64,000 nucleotides of DNA from Fimbriimonas ginsengisoli Gsoil 348 (GTDB lineage: Bacteria; Armatimonadota; Fimbriimonadia; Fimbriimonadales; Fimbriimonadaceae), in assembly GCA_945881865.1 (NCBI GenBank), contig CAMCVK010000001.1, positions 372,001 through 436,000 on the forward strand, given 5' to 3'. Position numbers and translations under genes: made by a program. Shown piece after piece: positions 42,376 through 50,216 of this stretch; position 1 is the stretch's first letter, and every line of letters starts with the position of its first letter. The notes beneath the pieces are model-generated. The model worked only from the letters and a program-made list of their open reading frames with translations, was not told the DNA's origin and made no database searches.

Positions 42376-43404
42376 ATGGGTTCCACCGCGCGTAACCAGC
42401 TTCGGGTCGGGGTCGTCGGCTGCGGATTTTGGGCGCGGTTTCAGATTCAGGCTTGGTCCGAAGTCGAGGGCGTTCGCGTGACGGGTCTCAATAGCCTTCG
42501 TCGGTCGGATGCCGAGGCAGCCCTTTCACTGGCTCCCGGTGCAGAAGTCTACGATCGAGTCGTAGAGTTGGCCGCGCAGGTTGACCTAGTGGACATCATC
42601 GCCAGCGTTCCGGCCCACCGGCCATTGGTCGAAACCCTTTTGCCGCTTGGCGTTCCGGTGGTCTGCCAAAAGCCGCTGGGCGCGACGATCGACGAGTGCG
42701 AGTCGATGACTAAGCTCGCCAAAGAGACGGGTACCTGGCTTGCGGTGCACGAAAATTGGCGGTACCAAGCTCCCTTTCGCGCGATCAAAGACGTTTTGGA
42801 GGCGGGCGAAATCGGCGCGGTCCACCGTGCCCGGCTCACTTTCTCGTGTTCGTTCGATGTGTTCCTCAATCAGCCCGCGCTGGCGACCGCCGAGAGGTTC
42901 ATCGTCTCGGATGTCGGCTGCCACGTGCTCGACACGGTCCGATATCTCTTCGGTGAAGCCGCCGAACTCTTCGCATTGAACTCTCGCGTGAACCCGGCCA
43001 TCGCCGGAGAAGACGTCTCCACGATCCTGCTGCGGATGGAGTCGGGCGCGCATGTGACCGTCGAGCTGAGCTACGCGAGCCCGCTGGAAGACGAGAGCTT
43101 CCCCGCCACATACCTTCTTGTAGAAGGCAAATCCGGTTCGCTGCGGCTCGGCCCGAACAATGACTTGAGCGTATATGTCGACGGCGTGATCCGCCAAGAA
43201 ACGATCTTGGCACCGGTATACGACTGGGTCGATCCACGGTATGCGTTGGTGCAGTCCAGCATCGTCGCTTGCCACCGCGACCTAGTCCGGGCGTTAGGGG
43301 CCGGCGAATCCGCCGCTACCTCGGCGGCCGATAACCTGCGCACGATGCGGCTCGTCGAGGCGGCTTACTTGTCGGCGGCTTCGGGCCTCGCCATCGCGAT
43401 TTAG
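42376..43404 (+). CDS. Gfo/Idh/MocA family oxidoreductase
   Basis: A protein of about 342 residues with an N-terminal Rossmann domain (VGVVGCGFWARFQIQ), the family GxGxxx pattern. The EKP-like element reads CQKPLGATIDE, with Gln for Glu before the catalytic Lys. The C-terminal domain begins with NWRYQAPFRAIKDVLEAGEIG, typical of sugar or inositol dehydrogenases using NAD(P). I choose ATG at 42376, because the Rossmann strand begins soon after it; ATG at 42325 would add 17 residues. Substrate unknown, probably a sugar derivative. Confidence 0.87.
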   Translation: MGSTARNQLRVGVVGCGFWARFQIQAWSEVEGVRVTGLNSLRRSDAEAALSLAPGAEVYDRVVELAAQVDLVDIIASVPAHRPLVETLLPLGVPVVCQKPLGATIDECESMTKLAKETGTWLAVHENWRYQAPFRAIKDVLEAGEIGAVHRARLTFSCSFDVFLNQPALATAERFIVSDVGCHVLDTVRYLFGEAAELFALNSRVNPAIAGEDVSTILLRMESGAHVTVELSYASPLEDESFPATYLLVEGKSGSLRLGPNNDLSVYVDGVIRQETILAPVYDWVDPRYALVQSSIVACHRDLVRALGAGESAATSAADNLRTMRLVEAAYLSAASGLAIAI

Positions 43405-43451
43405 GAAAAACTCCTCGCGGTTCCTGCCGCCACGTGCTCTTTATTTCTGGA

Positions 43452-44000
43452 ATGGCATTCGACAGCCGAGAACAGGGAGCAGACGTGCAGCTGGTGATCC
43501 GGGCGCAAGCCGGGGACATCCACGCGTTCGACGCACTGGTCCGACGGTACCGGCGTGGGCTCACGACTCTCGTGGGGATGCAATTCCCGGACGTGACGGC
43601 GGATGACGTGGTTCAAGACGCGCTGCTCACCGCGTTTAAGTGCTTGCCCAAGCTCCACGATCCGACGCGCTTTGCCGGATGGTTGAGCACGATCGTGCGG
43701 CGTCGCGCCGTTCGGTCGGCGGCCGAATGCACTCCATCCACCGGGCTTGACCAGATCCTTCTCGGCTACTTGCCGGCGATGACGGAGCGGTTGATCACCC
43801 AAGAGCGGCACGCGGATCTGTACAAGGCCATCGCGCGGCTGCCATCCGAACTGACCACCGTAGTGACCCTTTACTACCTCGACAACCTCCAGATTGAATC
43901 CATTGCCCGGCTTCTTCAGATCTCCGCGACGACGGTGAACTGGCGGCTGCGGCAAGCCCGGGTTCGACTTCGACGCCTTGCGGCTTCTTGCCAGGACTAA
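43452..44000 (+). CDS. ECF-type RNA polymerase sigma factor
   Basis: A 182-residue sigma factor. Region 2 covers about 15-80 (IHAFDALVRRYRRGLTTLV, DVVQDALLTAFKCLPKLHD, FAGWLSTIVRRRAV). Region 4 is at about 125-175 (IESIARLLQISATTVNWRLRQARVRL). No anti-sigma gene of usual type follows; instead a soluble-looking protein with LAPFL repeats starts 3 bases later. ATG at 43452 is preferred to GTG at 43434. Confidence 0.9.
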   Translation: MAFDSREQGADVQLVIRAQAGDIHAFDALVRRYRRGLTTLVGMQFPDVTADDVVQDALLTAFKCLPKLHDPTRFAGWLSTIVRRRAVRSAAECTPSTGLDQILLGYLPAMTERLITQERHADLYKAIARLPSELTTVVTLYYLDNLQIESIARLLQISATTVNWRLRQARVRLRRLAASCQD

Positions 44001-44003
44001 CTC

Positions 44004-44615
44004 ATGCACCAAACCGACGCTTCTCAGACTCTCTCTCGTTTGCTCCAGGAAATCGCCCAGATGGCCGAGGATGCGGCGCTGACGGGCCAAATGCAGGGCG
44101 GTCTCCGCCGCCTCATCACCCGCTATAACACAGTGCTCGCCCAAGCGGTGACCGAGAATCTGGTTCCGGCCGGAATGTTCCAGCCGCTCGGAGCGGATGA
44201 CGGATTTGAGGACCTCGCGATCGAAGCGCGCCTATTCCGCACGGCCATGTCCGCACCGGAGCAACCGACCGAAACGGCGAGCCAGCGGATGGACCCCGGG
44301 CACCTCGTCCGATTGGCACCCTTTCTGAACTCGGAGGACCTTGGCCGTCTTGTGCGCTCGGCCACGGCGTCCAAAACCCATTTCGACGCCAACCTGGTGG
44401 TCTCGTTGGCTCCGTTTCTCGATCAGGAAAGCCTCGGTGAAATTGTTCGAGAGAGCCTGCTGGGGCAAAAAAGAGAGGAGCCACATGAACCAAAAGTGGA
44501 GGAGGAACCACAACACGTCCGGGCGCACTTTCTGGCCGAATCGCACGAGCTGAGGCACTTCAGCCCGCCGATCCAAACGGAGGAACCGGCCCTGGAGTCC
44601 GCGCCCGAACGGTAG
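44004..44615 (+). CDS. LAPFL-repeat protein, partner of the ECF sigma factor
   Basis: A 203-residue protein I do not recognise, with no membrane segment. The N-terminus is helical (TLSRLLQEIAQMAEDAAL). Two copies of a repeat follow: LVRLAPFLNSEDLGRLV (101-117) and LVVSLAPFLDQESLGEIV (131-148). The tail is Glu/Pro-rich. It begins 3 bases after the sigma stop, so they form an operon. A soluble regulator of sigma activity is a reasonable inference. Similar LAPFL-type repeats occur in uncharacterised Firmicutes proteins as far as I recall. Confidence 0.7.
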   Translation: MHQTDASQTLSRLLQEIAQMAEDAALTGQMQGGLRRLITRYNTVLAQAVTENLVPAGMFQPLGADDGFEDLAIEARLFRTAMSAPEQPTETASQRMDPGHLVRLAPFLNSEDLGRLVRSATASKTHFDANLVVSLAPFLDQESLGEIVRESLLGQKREEPHEPKVEEEPQHVRAHFLAESHELRHFSPPIQTEEPALESAPER

Positions 44616-44618
44616 CGG

Positions 44619-45449
44619 CTACTTGCCGAACTCGCCGGAGGCGATCATCGCAAGCGTCTCTTGGATGTCCTCCGGCGTGTTCATGACAAACGAACGAAAT
44701 TGCAGCACCGGTTCGTTTAGCGGCTGGGCCGAAACGAAGAGGAAGCGCCCCGCATTTGGTCCGGCCGTGATTTCTACCTGGTCACCGTCCGCGAAGACCA
44801 AAAGGCGGGGTGCCGGTAAGGTGTGCCCGTCGACAACAAGGCTGCCACGTACGGCGTAGGCAATCGTCGAAGCACCTGGCTCGGTCGGAATTTCCATCTG
44901 ACCCCCTGGATTCAGCTCGACGTCCAGAACCGTCGGTCGAACCGCGATGCCTTGGAAGGGGCCGTCGGTGCCCTCATAGCTCCCCGCAACCACGCGAACG
45001 TTTCCGGATTCGCTTCCCACGAGGGGAATCTGCGAGGGCTCCGCGCCAACGTAGGCGGGCGGAACGCGCTTGAGGGCCTTCGGCAAGCTGAACCACAACT
45101 GGATCATCTCGGCGCCGTCGGCCTCCGCGACCAGCATCTCTTCGTGGAAAATCCCGTTTCCGGCGGTCATCCATTGGGAGCCGTTCGCGCCGACCGTGCC
45201 GTCATTGCCAATCGAATCTTTGTGCCCGACCTCGCCGGCCAGAACGTAGCTAAGGGTCTCGATGCCGCGATGCGGGTGTCGTGGGAAGCCAACCGTCGGC
45301 GAGCCCGGCGCGATGCTGGCATGGTCCAAAAGCAGGATCGGGTCCAGCAACGCCATGCGCTCGGCCCCAACGGCGCGTTGGATCGTGACGCCTTTGGCTT
45401 CGTTGACCGGCGTGGGGGCGAAGGAGAATGCGAGCTGTCTGGATTTCAT
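44619..45449 (-). CDS. Pirin family protein
   Basis: A 276-residue bicupin. The N-terminal cupin carries the metal ligands in FPRHPHRGIETLSYVLAGEV and in AGNGIFHEEM (His and Glu). The C-terminal cupin is the usual pirin partner domain. Bacterial pirins include quercetin dioxygenases and regulators of central metabolism. ATG at 45449 (MKSRQLAFSF) is chosen; GTG at 45491 would add 14 residues that do not match the family. It diverges from the DinB-like gene. Confidence 0.9.
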   Translation of the reverse strand: MKSRQLAFSFAPTPVNEAKGVTIQRAVGAERMALLDPILLLDHASIAPGSPTVGFPRHPHRGIETLSYVLAGEVGHKDSIGNDGTVGANGSQWMTAGNGIFHEEMLVAEADGAEMIQLWFSLPKALKRVPPAYVGAEPSQIPLVGSESGNVRVVAGSYEGTDGPFQGIAVRPTVLDVELNPGGQMEIPTEPGASTIAYAVRGSLVVDGHTLPAPRLLVFADGDQVEITAGPNAGRFLFVSAQPLNEPVLQFRSFVMNTPEDIQETLAMIASGEFGK

Positions 45450-45494
45450 CTTGTTTCGTAGGACCCGGCTTATATACGTCAGATCAGTCACATG

Positions 45495-45500
45495 TAGACT
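45495..45500 (+). promoter_or_regulatory. -10-like TAGACT upstream of DinB-like gene
   Basis: TAGACT ends 8 bases before ATG at 45509, without a Shine-Dalgarno sequence between. Confidence 0.5.
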
Positions 45501-45508
45501 AGCCGACG

Positions 45509-46042
45509 ATGGACACCCGCGAAGCGATCAACGGTTGGAAAGAACACACCTTGGCTCTGAGCACTCGCCTGGACAATGCCATTCGCGGTTTGTCACAAGC
45601 CCGCCTGAACCAGCCGCCCGCAAACGGCGACTGGAGCCCGGCCCAGGTGGCCGAGCACGTGGTGATGGCGAATCGGCCTTACCTGGACATCATGTCGAAG
45701 GCGCTCAACGAAGCCTCGCGGGATAGCGCGATTGCACCGATAAAGTTCACGTTCTTTGGGCGCGCGCTGATGAAGGTCGCCGGTCCGGACGGAAACGCCC
45801 CCGCCCCCAAGATGCTTCAGCCTCGCAAGGGCGAGATTTCAAGCGAGATCTTCGACGAGTTGCGCGACCAATTGACCCGGCTGCACACGCTTCTGGAGAA
45901 GTCGGACGGCGTCAACCTTTCCGCCGTCCGGGTTTCGAACCCATTCTTCGGCCTCATCCGGATGAACCTGGCCGACTGCTACGGAATCTTCACGCAGCAC
46001 ACCGAGCGGCACGTGCGCCAGATCGAAGAACGCGTTCACTGA
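45509..46042 (+). CDS. DinB-like four-helix metal-binding protein
   Basis: A 177-residue protein of the DinB/YfiT superfamily. Helices of the bundle carry the likely metal-binding histidines in WSPAQVAEHVVMAN (His about 50) and FTQHTERHVRQIEE (His about 165 and 169). Members include thiol-dependent S-transferases and stress proteins; the reaction here cannot be told. It converges with cydB, 8 bases apart. Confidence 0.82.
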   Translation: MDTREAINGWKEHTLALSTRLDNAIRGLSQARLNQPPANGDWSPAQVAEHVVMANRPYLDIMSKALNEASRDSAIAPIKFTFFGRALMKVAGPDGNAPAPKMLQPRKGEISSEIFDELRDQLTRLHTLLEKSDGVNLSAVRVSNPFFGLIRMNLADCYGIFTQHTERHVRQIEERVH

Positions 46043-46050
46043 GACGATGA

Positions 46051-47082
46051 TCAGTAGTGCAGGTGAGCCTTGTCGACCTTTCCGCCGAAAACGCGGTAGA
46101 TGACGATGGTGTAGGCCAGCACGAACGGAACGCCGACGACGGCCATAATCGTCATCGTTTCCAGGGTCTTGGTCGACGCCGCCGCGTTGCGAATCGTCAG
46201 GCTAAGCTCCGGATTCGGGTTCGAAGGAACCAGGTTCGGATAGATGCCGCAGCCAAAAAGCAGAAGCAATCCAACGATTACCAAGGAGGACGACACGAAC
46301 GCGGCGTTCTCGCGTCCGCGGCTGATTTCTCGCGGAATGTTCGCGGCGGCGAGCAACGTCAGCAATGGAAGGATGAACAGTGCTGGCACCGCGCGGATCA
46401 CATTTCCCAACTGGGGAACGAAAATGAAGGTCGTCAGCGAAAGCACGCCGTACATCACTCCGAAGAAGATCATCGCCTTCTTCGTGCGTTCTCGCATCAT
46501 CTGGTTCAGCTCGCCCTCGGTCTTGAGTACCGCAAAAATCGACCCGTGCATCATGAACAGCGCGACCGTCGTGAGGCCAAGCGCAATCGAGTGCGGGTGG
46601 AACAGGTTCCAGAATCCACCGCCATACTCCCGGTCCGGGCGGAGCGGCAAACCGACCGCGATGTTGCTAAGCGCAACGCCGGTCAGCATGGCAATGAGGT
46701 AGCTTGCTCCCGAGAAAAGGCTATCCCAGGTCTTTCGCCAGACCGGCGAAGCTTCCTTGCTGCGGAACTCAATCGCCGCCGCCCGGAAAATGAGCGCAAC
46801 CAGCAAGAGGATGAACGGAAGGTAGAAGCCGGAGAACACCGTCGCGTAGACATCCGGGAAGGCGGCGAACAAACCGCCGCCACCGACCAGCAGCCAGACC
46901 TCGTTACCGTCCCAAACCGGACCAATGGCGTTGAGGAGCACGCGGCGGTCCAGATCCTCTTTGATCGTCGGCAAGAGCATGCCGATGCCGAGGTCGAAAC
47001 CATCCAGGATCGCATAGCCGGTGAGCAAGATTCCGATCAGGGCAAACCAGATCGAAGGCAAGTCGAGGGATTGTAGGTTCAT
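46051..47082 (-). CDS. cydB: Cytochrome bd-type quinol oxidase subunit II
   Basis: A 343-residue polytopic subunit of the cytochrome bd oxidase. The start MNLQSLDLPSIWFALIGILL overlaps the cydA stop (ATGA). TGYAILDGFDLGIGMLLP is the family signature. About eight membrane helices are visible. It supports the haem-bearing subunit I in reducing oxygen with quinol at high affinity. No cydX-type gene is visible before 46051. Longer upstream starts inside cydA are rejected. Confidence 0.94.
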   Translation of the reverse strand: MNLQSLDLPSIWFALIGILLTGYAILDGFDLGIGMLLPTIKEDLDRRVLLNAIGPVWDGNEVWLLVGGGGLFAAFPDVYATVFSGFYLPFILLLVALIFRAAAIEFRSKEASPVWRKTWDSLFSGASYLIAMLTGVALSNIAVGLPLRPDREYGGGFWNLFHPHSIALGLTTVALFMMHGSIFAVLKTEGELNQMMRERTKKAMIFFGVMYGVLSLTTFIFVPQLGNVIRAVPALFILPLLTLLAAANIPREISRGRENAAFVSSSLVIVGLLLLFGCGIYPNLVPSNPNPELSLTIRNAAASTKTLETMTIMAVVGVPFVLAYTIVIYRVFGGKVDKAHLHY

Positions 47083-48437
47083 TTTGCGTCTCCGGCGGCG
47101 GAGTCGTTTGCCAAAGTCTCCGGCCAGGTCGGCTCTTCGGGGCCGATCTGAATGCGCTTGTTGAGCAGGTAGAAGAACAGGAAGCCCAGCAGCGCATAGA
47201 GCAAACCGAAGAGAACCAGGCTTGCCCAGATCTGGGACTCCGTAACGATCTTGCTGAGTCCGTCTTTCGTTCGGAGTACGCCAAAGACAACCCACGGCTG
47301 CCGCCCCATCTCGGCCGTGACCCATCCGGCCTGGTTGCAGATGTGCGGGATCGCCACCGAACCGACGAGCACGGAAAGCATCAACCGGTTGTTCCACAGC
47401 TTGCCGTTCCAGGCCATGATGCTGGCGACAAACGTGATCCCGGTCAGGAGCAGTCCCAGCCCCACCATCAGGTGAAACATCTGGAAGGTTGCTTGCACGT
47501 TGGGCAGATCCTCGCGCGGAAAGTCATTCAGCCCTTTAGCCATCTGGCCGTTCATCAGCGCGCTGCCGCCGCCGGGAATCGTCGGGCCAATGACGGTTTT
47601 GTTGGCTTCATCGACCCAGCCAAAGGGGATCAAGTCGATCGGTTGCTTCGAGTCGAAGTGGCCCTCCATCGCGGCGAACTTCGACGGCTGGTTCTTGGCG
47701 ACCCCAATTGTGCTGGTGTGGCCGTTCACGATCTGGAACAGTAACGCGACCATCGCTAAGGCGAGGCCAATTTTGATTCCGGGGAGAGCGATATCTGCGT
47801 GGCGCTTCTTAAGCAAATAGTAAGCCGAAACGCTGATCAGCAGGTACGCGCCGGTGATCCAAGCGCCGGTGACGCTGTGAATCAATCGATCCATCGAGCT
47901 TGGGTTGAAGACCATCGCCCAAAAGTCGGTGATTTCCGCGCGAAGCACGCCGTGGTTGTTACGAATCACGTACCCCTGCGGCGTCTGCATCCAGCTGTTC
48001 GCGACGATGATCCACACCGCGCTAAACGTTGAGCCCAGGGCGACCATGCACGTCGAGAAGAAGTGCATCTTCGGCGAGACCTTGTGCCAGCCAAAAACGA
48101 GAATGGCCAGAAAACCAGACTCAAGGAAAAAGGCGAAGATGCCCTCGGCGGCGAGGGCAGAGCCAAAGATGTCGCCGACGTATCGCGAGTAAGTCGCCCA
48201 GTTGGTGCCGAATTCGAATTCCAGCACGATGCCGGAGGCGACACCGATGCCGAAGATCAGGGAGAAAATTTTCACCCAGAAGTGCGCCATCCGCTTGTAC
48301 TTCTCGTCGCCGGTGCGAAGCCAGATTCCCTCGATGATGACCAGCAACAGGCCAAGCCCGATGCTCATCGGCGGGAAAATATAGTGAAACATGCTCGTGA
48401 AGGCAAATTGAGCCCTTGCCAGAATTTCTGTGTTCAT
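47079..48437 (-). CDS. cydA: Cytochrome bd-type quinol oxidase subunit I
   Basis: A 452-residue catalytic subunit carrying the haems. The N-terminus ARAQFAFTSMFHYIFPPMSIG holds the His18 axial ligand region, GHFD follows the Q-loop start (PSKFAAMEGHFD), FHLMVGLG holds the Met ligand, and GRQPWVV is conserved. It is shorter than E. coli CydA (522), which fits the short-Q-loop (CIO-type) class. GGAG lies about 7 bases before ATG. Its divergent neighbour is a LuxR-HTH/PAS protein. Confidence 0.95.
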   Translation of the reverse strand: MNTEILARAQFAFTSMFHYIFPPMSIGLGLLLVIIEGIWLRTGDEKYKRMAHFWVKIFSLIFGIGVASGIVLEFEFGTNWATYSRYVGDIFGSALAAEGIFAFFLESGFLAILVFGWHKVSPKMHFFSTCMVALGSTFSAVWIIVANSWMQTPQGYVIRNNHGVLRAEITDFWAMVFNPSSMDRLIHSVTGAWITGAYLLISVSAYYLLKKRHADIALPGIKIGLALAMVALLFQIVNGHTSTIGVAKNQPSKFAAMEGHFDSKQPIDLIPFGWVDEANKTVIGPTIPGGGSALMNGQMAKGLNDFPREDLPNVQATFQMFHLMVGLGLLLTGITFVASIMAWNGKLWNNRLMLSVLVGSVAIPHICNQAGWVTAEMGRQPWVVFGVLRTKDGLSKIVTESQIWASLVLFGLLYALLGFLFFYLLNKRIQIGPEEPTWPETLANDSAAGDAK

Positions 48438-48527
48438 CGCATCTCCGCTGAAAAGATGGCAAACTACTGGCGACGGGGCAAGTCATTTCTTGCGCGTCAT
48501 GCGGTTCGAGTCATCGGTTCCGACGTC

Positions 48528-49187
48528 ATGGCAAACATTCCAACCCGGCAACTTTCCGAGCGAGAGCGGCAACTTTTGGAGCTCGCGCGTCAGGGCTTTA
48601 CCGATCAGGCGATTGCGAAAGAGCTAGTAATTAGCGTTCCCACCGTCGCCACGTATTGGGGGAGAATCCGCATCAAGATGGGCCCGCTTTCTCGGCCGGA
48701 GCTCGTCGCCCATTACGTTCAAGCCGAATCGGCCGATCGCATGGACGCACTTCACGCCGAGAACGAATCCTTGCGGAGACGCCTGACCCCCGCAACTGAG
48801 GAAGGTGAACGCGCCGCGCCGTCGTTCGATTCCATCTTAGAACTGATTCGCAAAGCCCCGGACGCCGTCCTCCTGGTAAACCGCCTGGGCGAGATTCTGC
48901 TGGGCAACGAGGCCGCATCAACCCTCTTCGCCTGCCCGATGGAAGACTTCTCGAAGTTGCGCGTGGGTAGCTTCATCCCGCCCGAAGTGCACGAGGTGCA
49001 CCGTGCCCACCGGGAGCAATTTTTCGAAACCGGCGTGCGAAGCCGGATGGGCGATCATCACGGCGTGCAAGCGCAGCGCCTCGACGGATCGAGAATCCGC
49101 ATTACGGCGGCGGTGAGCATGGCCGAAACGCCGCAAGGACCTATCGCCATCGTATTCGCGCGGGAAGCGGAAGAGCCGCATAGGTAG
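48528..49187 (+). CDS. LuxR-type HTH plus PAS regulator, divergent from cydAB
   Basis: A protein of about 219 residues. Residues 5-65 form a LuxR-type HTH (LSERERQLLELARQGFTDQAIAKELVISV, shown in parts: LSERERQLLELARQGF then TDQAIAKELVISVPTVATYW). A PAS domain spans about 105-215 (ILELIRKAPDAVLLVNRLG). The HTH-first order is unusual. It shares the HTH and the PAS type with the two larger sensors at 50.2-53.4 kb. The 90-base gap to cydA suggests it may control respiration, which is inference. ATG at 48456 would add 24 residues; neither start has a clear signal. Confidence 0.78.
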   Translation: MANIPTRQLSERERQLLELARQGFTDQAIAKELVISVPTVATYWGRIRIKMGPLSRPELVAHYVQAESADRMDALHAENESLRRRLTPATEEGERAAPSFDSILELIRKAPDAVLLVNRLGEILLGNEAASTLFACPMEDFSKLRVGSFIPPEVHEVHRAHREQFFETGVRSRMGDHHGVQAQRLDGSRIRITAAVSMAETPQGPIAIVFAREAEEPHR

Positions 49188-49190
49188 CCT
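49185..49190 (+). promoter_or_regulatory. -10-like TAGCCT upstream of BD-FAE-type hydrolase
   Basis: TAGCCT ends 6 bases before ATG at 49197. It overlaps the stop of the preceding regulator gene. Confidence 0.45.
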
Positions 49191-49196
49191 GCGATC

Positions 49197-49901
49197 ATGA
49201 TCATCGTGCCGCTCTACCCCCACGACGCTCCCGGATCGGAAGGACTGCCGAACCAGGAATGGGAGAAAGACGGCGTCGTCGGCGAGGTCAGTCGCCCGAC
49301 CCTGACCGTGATGCTTCCCGAGAACCCGACGGGAACCGGAATCATCGTTTGCCCGGGCGGCGGCTACAACGTGCTCGTCATCGAGCGAGAGGGGGTGGCG
49401 ATTGGTCGGCGGCTCAACGAGCTCGGCATCGCGGCGTTCATCCTCAAGTACCGAATGGACGGGCCGGACCATGCGCATCCGCTTGCCGACGCCCAGCAAG
49501 CCATCCGCTTGGTGCAAAGCACCATCGATTGGAGCGTTACGCCGGGGCGGATTGGCTTGATGGGCTTCTCCGCCGGCGGCCACTTAGCAGCTTGGACTTG
49601 CGTATCGGACGGCCAACGACCGGACTTTGCTGTGCCCGTGTACCCGCGCACTTTGGAGCTCAATGCGCGGGTCGATGTCGGCTGCCCGCCCATGTTTTTG
49701 GTTCATGCGGCGGACGATGATGTCTGCCCCGCAGACGACAGCGTTCGGCTTTTCACGGCCCTGAATCAACGAGGAATATCGGTAGAGTTGCATGTTTTTA
49801 CGCGCGGAGGGCATGGTTTCGACTTGGGACGACTGGGTTCACCGGAGGCCAGCTGGATGGACTTGATGGCGAATTGGCTTCGAGGACAGGACCTTTTGTA
49901 A
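49197..49901 (+). CDS. BD-FAE/acetyl-xylan-esterase-like alpha/beta hydrolase
   Basis: A 234-residue cytoplasmic hydrolase of the esterase/lipase family that includes carbohydrate acetyl esterases. The oxyanion motif is IIVCPGGGYNVL (about 49-60). The nucleophile elbow is GFSAGG (Ser near 125). An Asp in AADDDVCP and the His in RGGHGFDLG complete the triad. It may deacylate sugars. The gene begins 9 bases after the HTH-PAS gene but has its own TANNNT box. Confidence 0.85.
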   Translation: MIIVPLYPHDAPGSEGLPNQEWEKDGVVGEVSRPTLTVMLPENPTGTGIIVCPGGGYNVLVIEREGVAIGRRLNELGIAAFILKYRMDGPDHAHPLADAQQAIRLVQSTIDWSVTPGRIGLMGFSAGGHLAAWTCVSDGQRPDFAVPVYPRTLELNARVDVGCPPMFLVHAADDDVCPADDSVRLFTALNQRGISVELHVFTRGGHGFDLGRLGSPEASWMDLMANWLRGQDLL

Positions 49902-50070
49902 GGCCGGGGGCAGGGAGGACGCGGCCAACTTCTCGGCTCGCCATCGTACGCTGCAGCATCGCCGCGATGGGAAAAACGAGGAAGACAACGGTCTTGCCGT
50001 GCCCGGCTAGGAACAGCACGGTGGCGAAGGTGGCCGCTGCCGCAATTTTAAGAAGTTGGATCCGGTTCAT
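49798..50070 (-). CDS. Doubtful small membrane protein
   Basis: A possible 90-residue protein with a hydrophobic N-terminus (KIAAAATFATVLFLAG and VVFLVFPIAAML). It would overlap the 3' end of the hydrolase gene by 104 bases. No promoter box or Shine-Dalgarno sequence is seen, and the C-terminal half is antisense to coding sequence. I list it because the membrane-like half lies in otherwise empty sequence (49902-50070). Confidence 0.25.
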   Translation of the reverse strand: MNRIQLLKIAAAATFATVLFLAGHGKTVVFLVFPIAAMLQRTMASREVGRVLPAPGLTKGPVLEANSPSSPSSWPPVNPVVPSRNHALRA

Positions 50071-50200
50071 GACTCAAGACGGCATGTGATCGTCATTGAT
50101 CGGCCGTGTAGAGAGTCTGCCGCGGAATGGGCCAAAGGGCTAGCCGCATCTTGGCGCGGCATCGATGGCGGGTAGGGCCATCGAGGTAATCAGAATCGTG

Positions 50201-50216
50201 CACGTATTTTTACGTG
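50201..50216 (-). terminator. Hairpin at the stop codon of the second sensor gene
   Basis: CACGTA and TACGTG (6 bp, loop TTTT) straddle the stop codon at 50210. The same hairpin occurs at the stop of the paralogue (51832-51847). The interval 50071-50200 also contains two small inverted repeats (GCCGC/GCGGC and GATGGC/GCCATC). Confidence 0.5.

Noticed and set aside
46057-47076. 339-codon plus-strand open frame antisense to cydB
   Set aside because: Composition is typical of a high-GC shadow frame and cydB is clear on the other strand.
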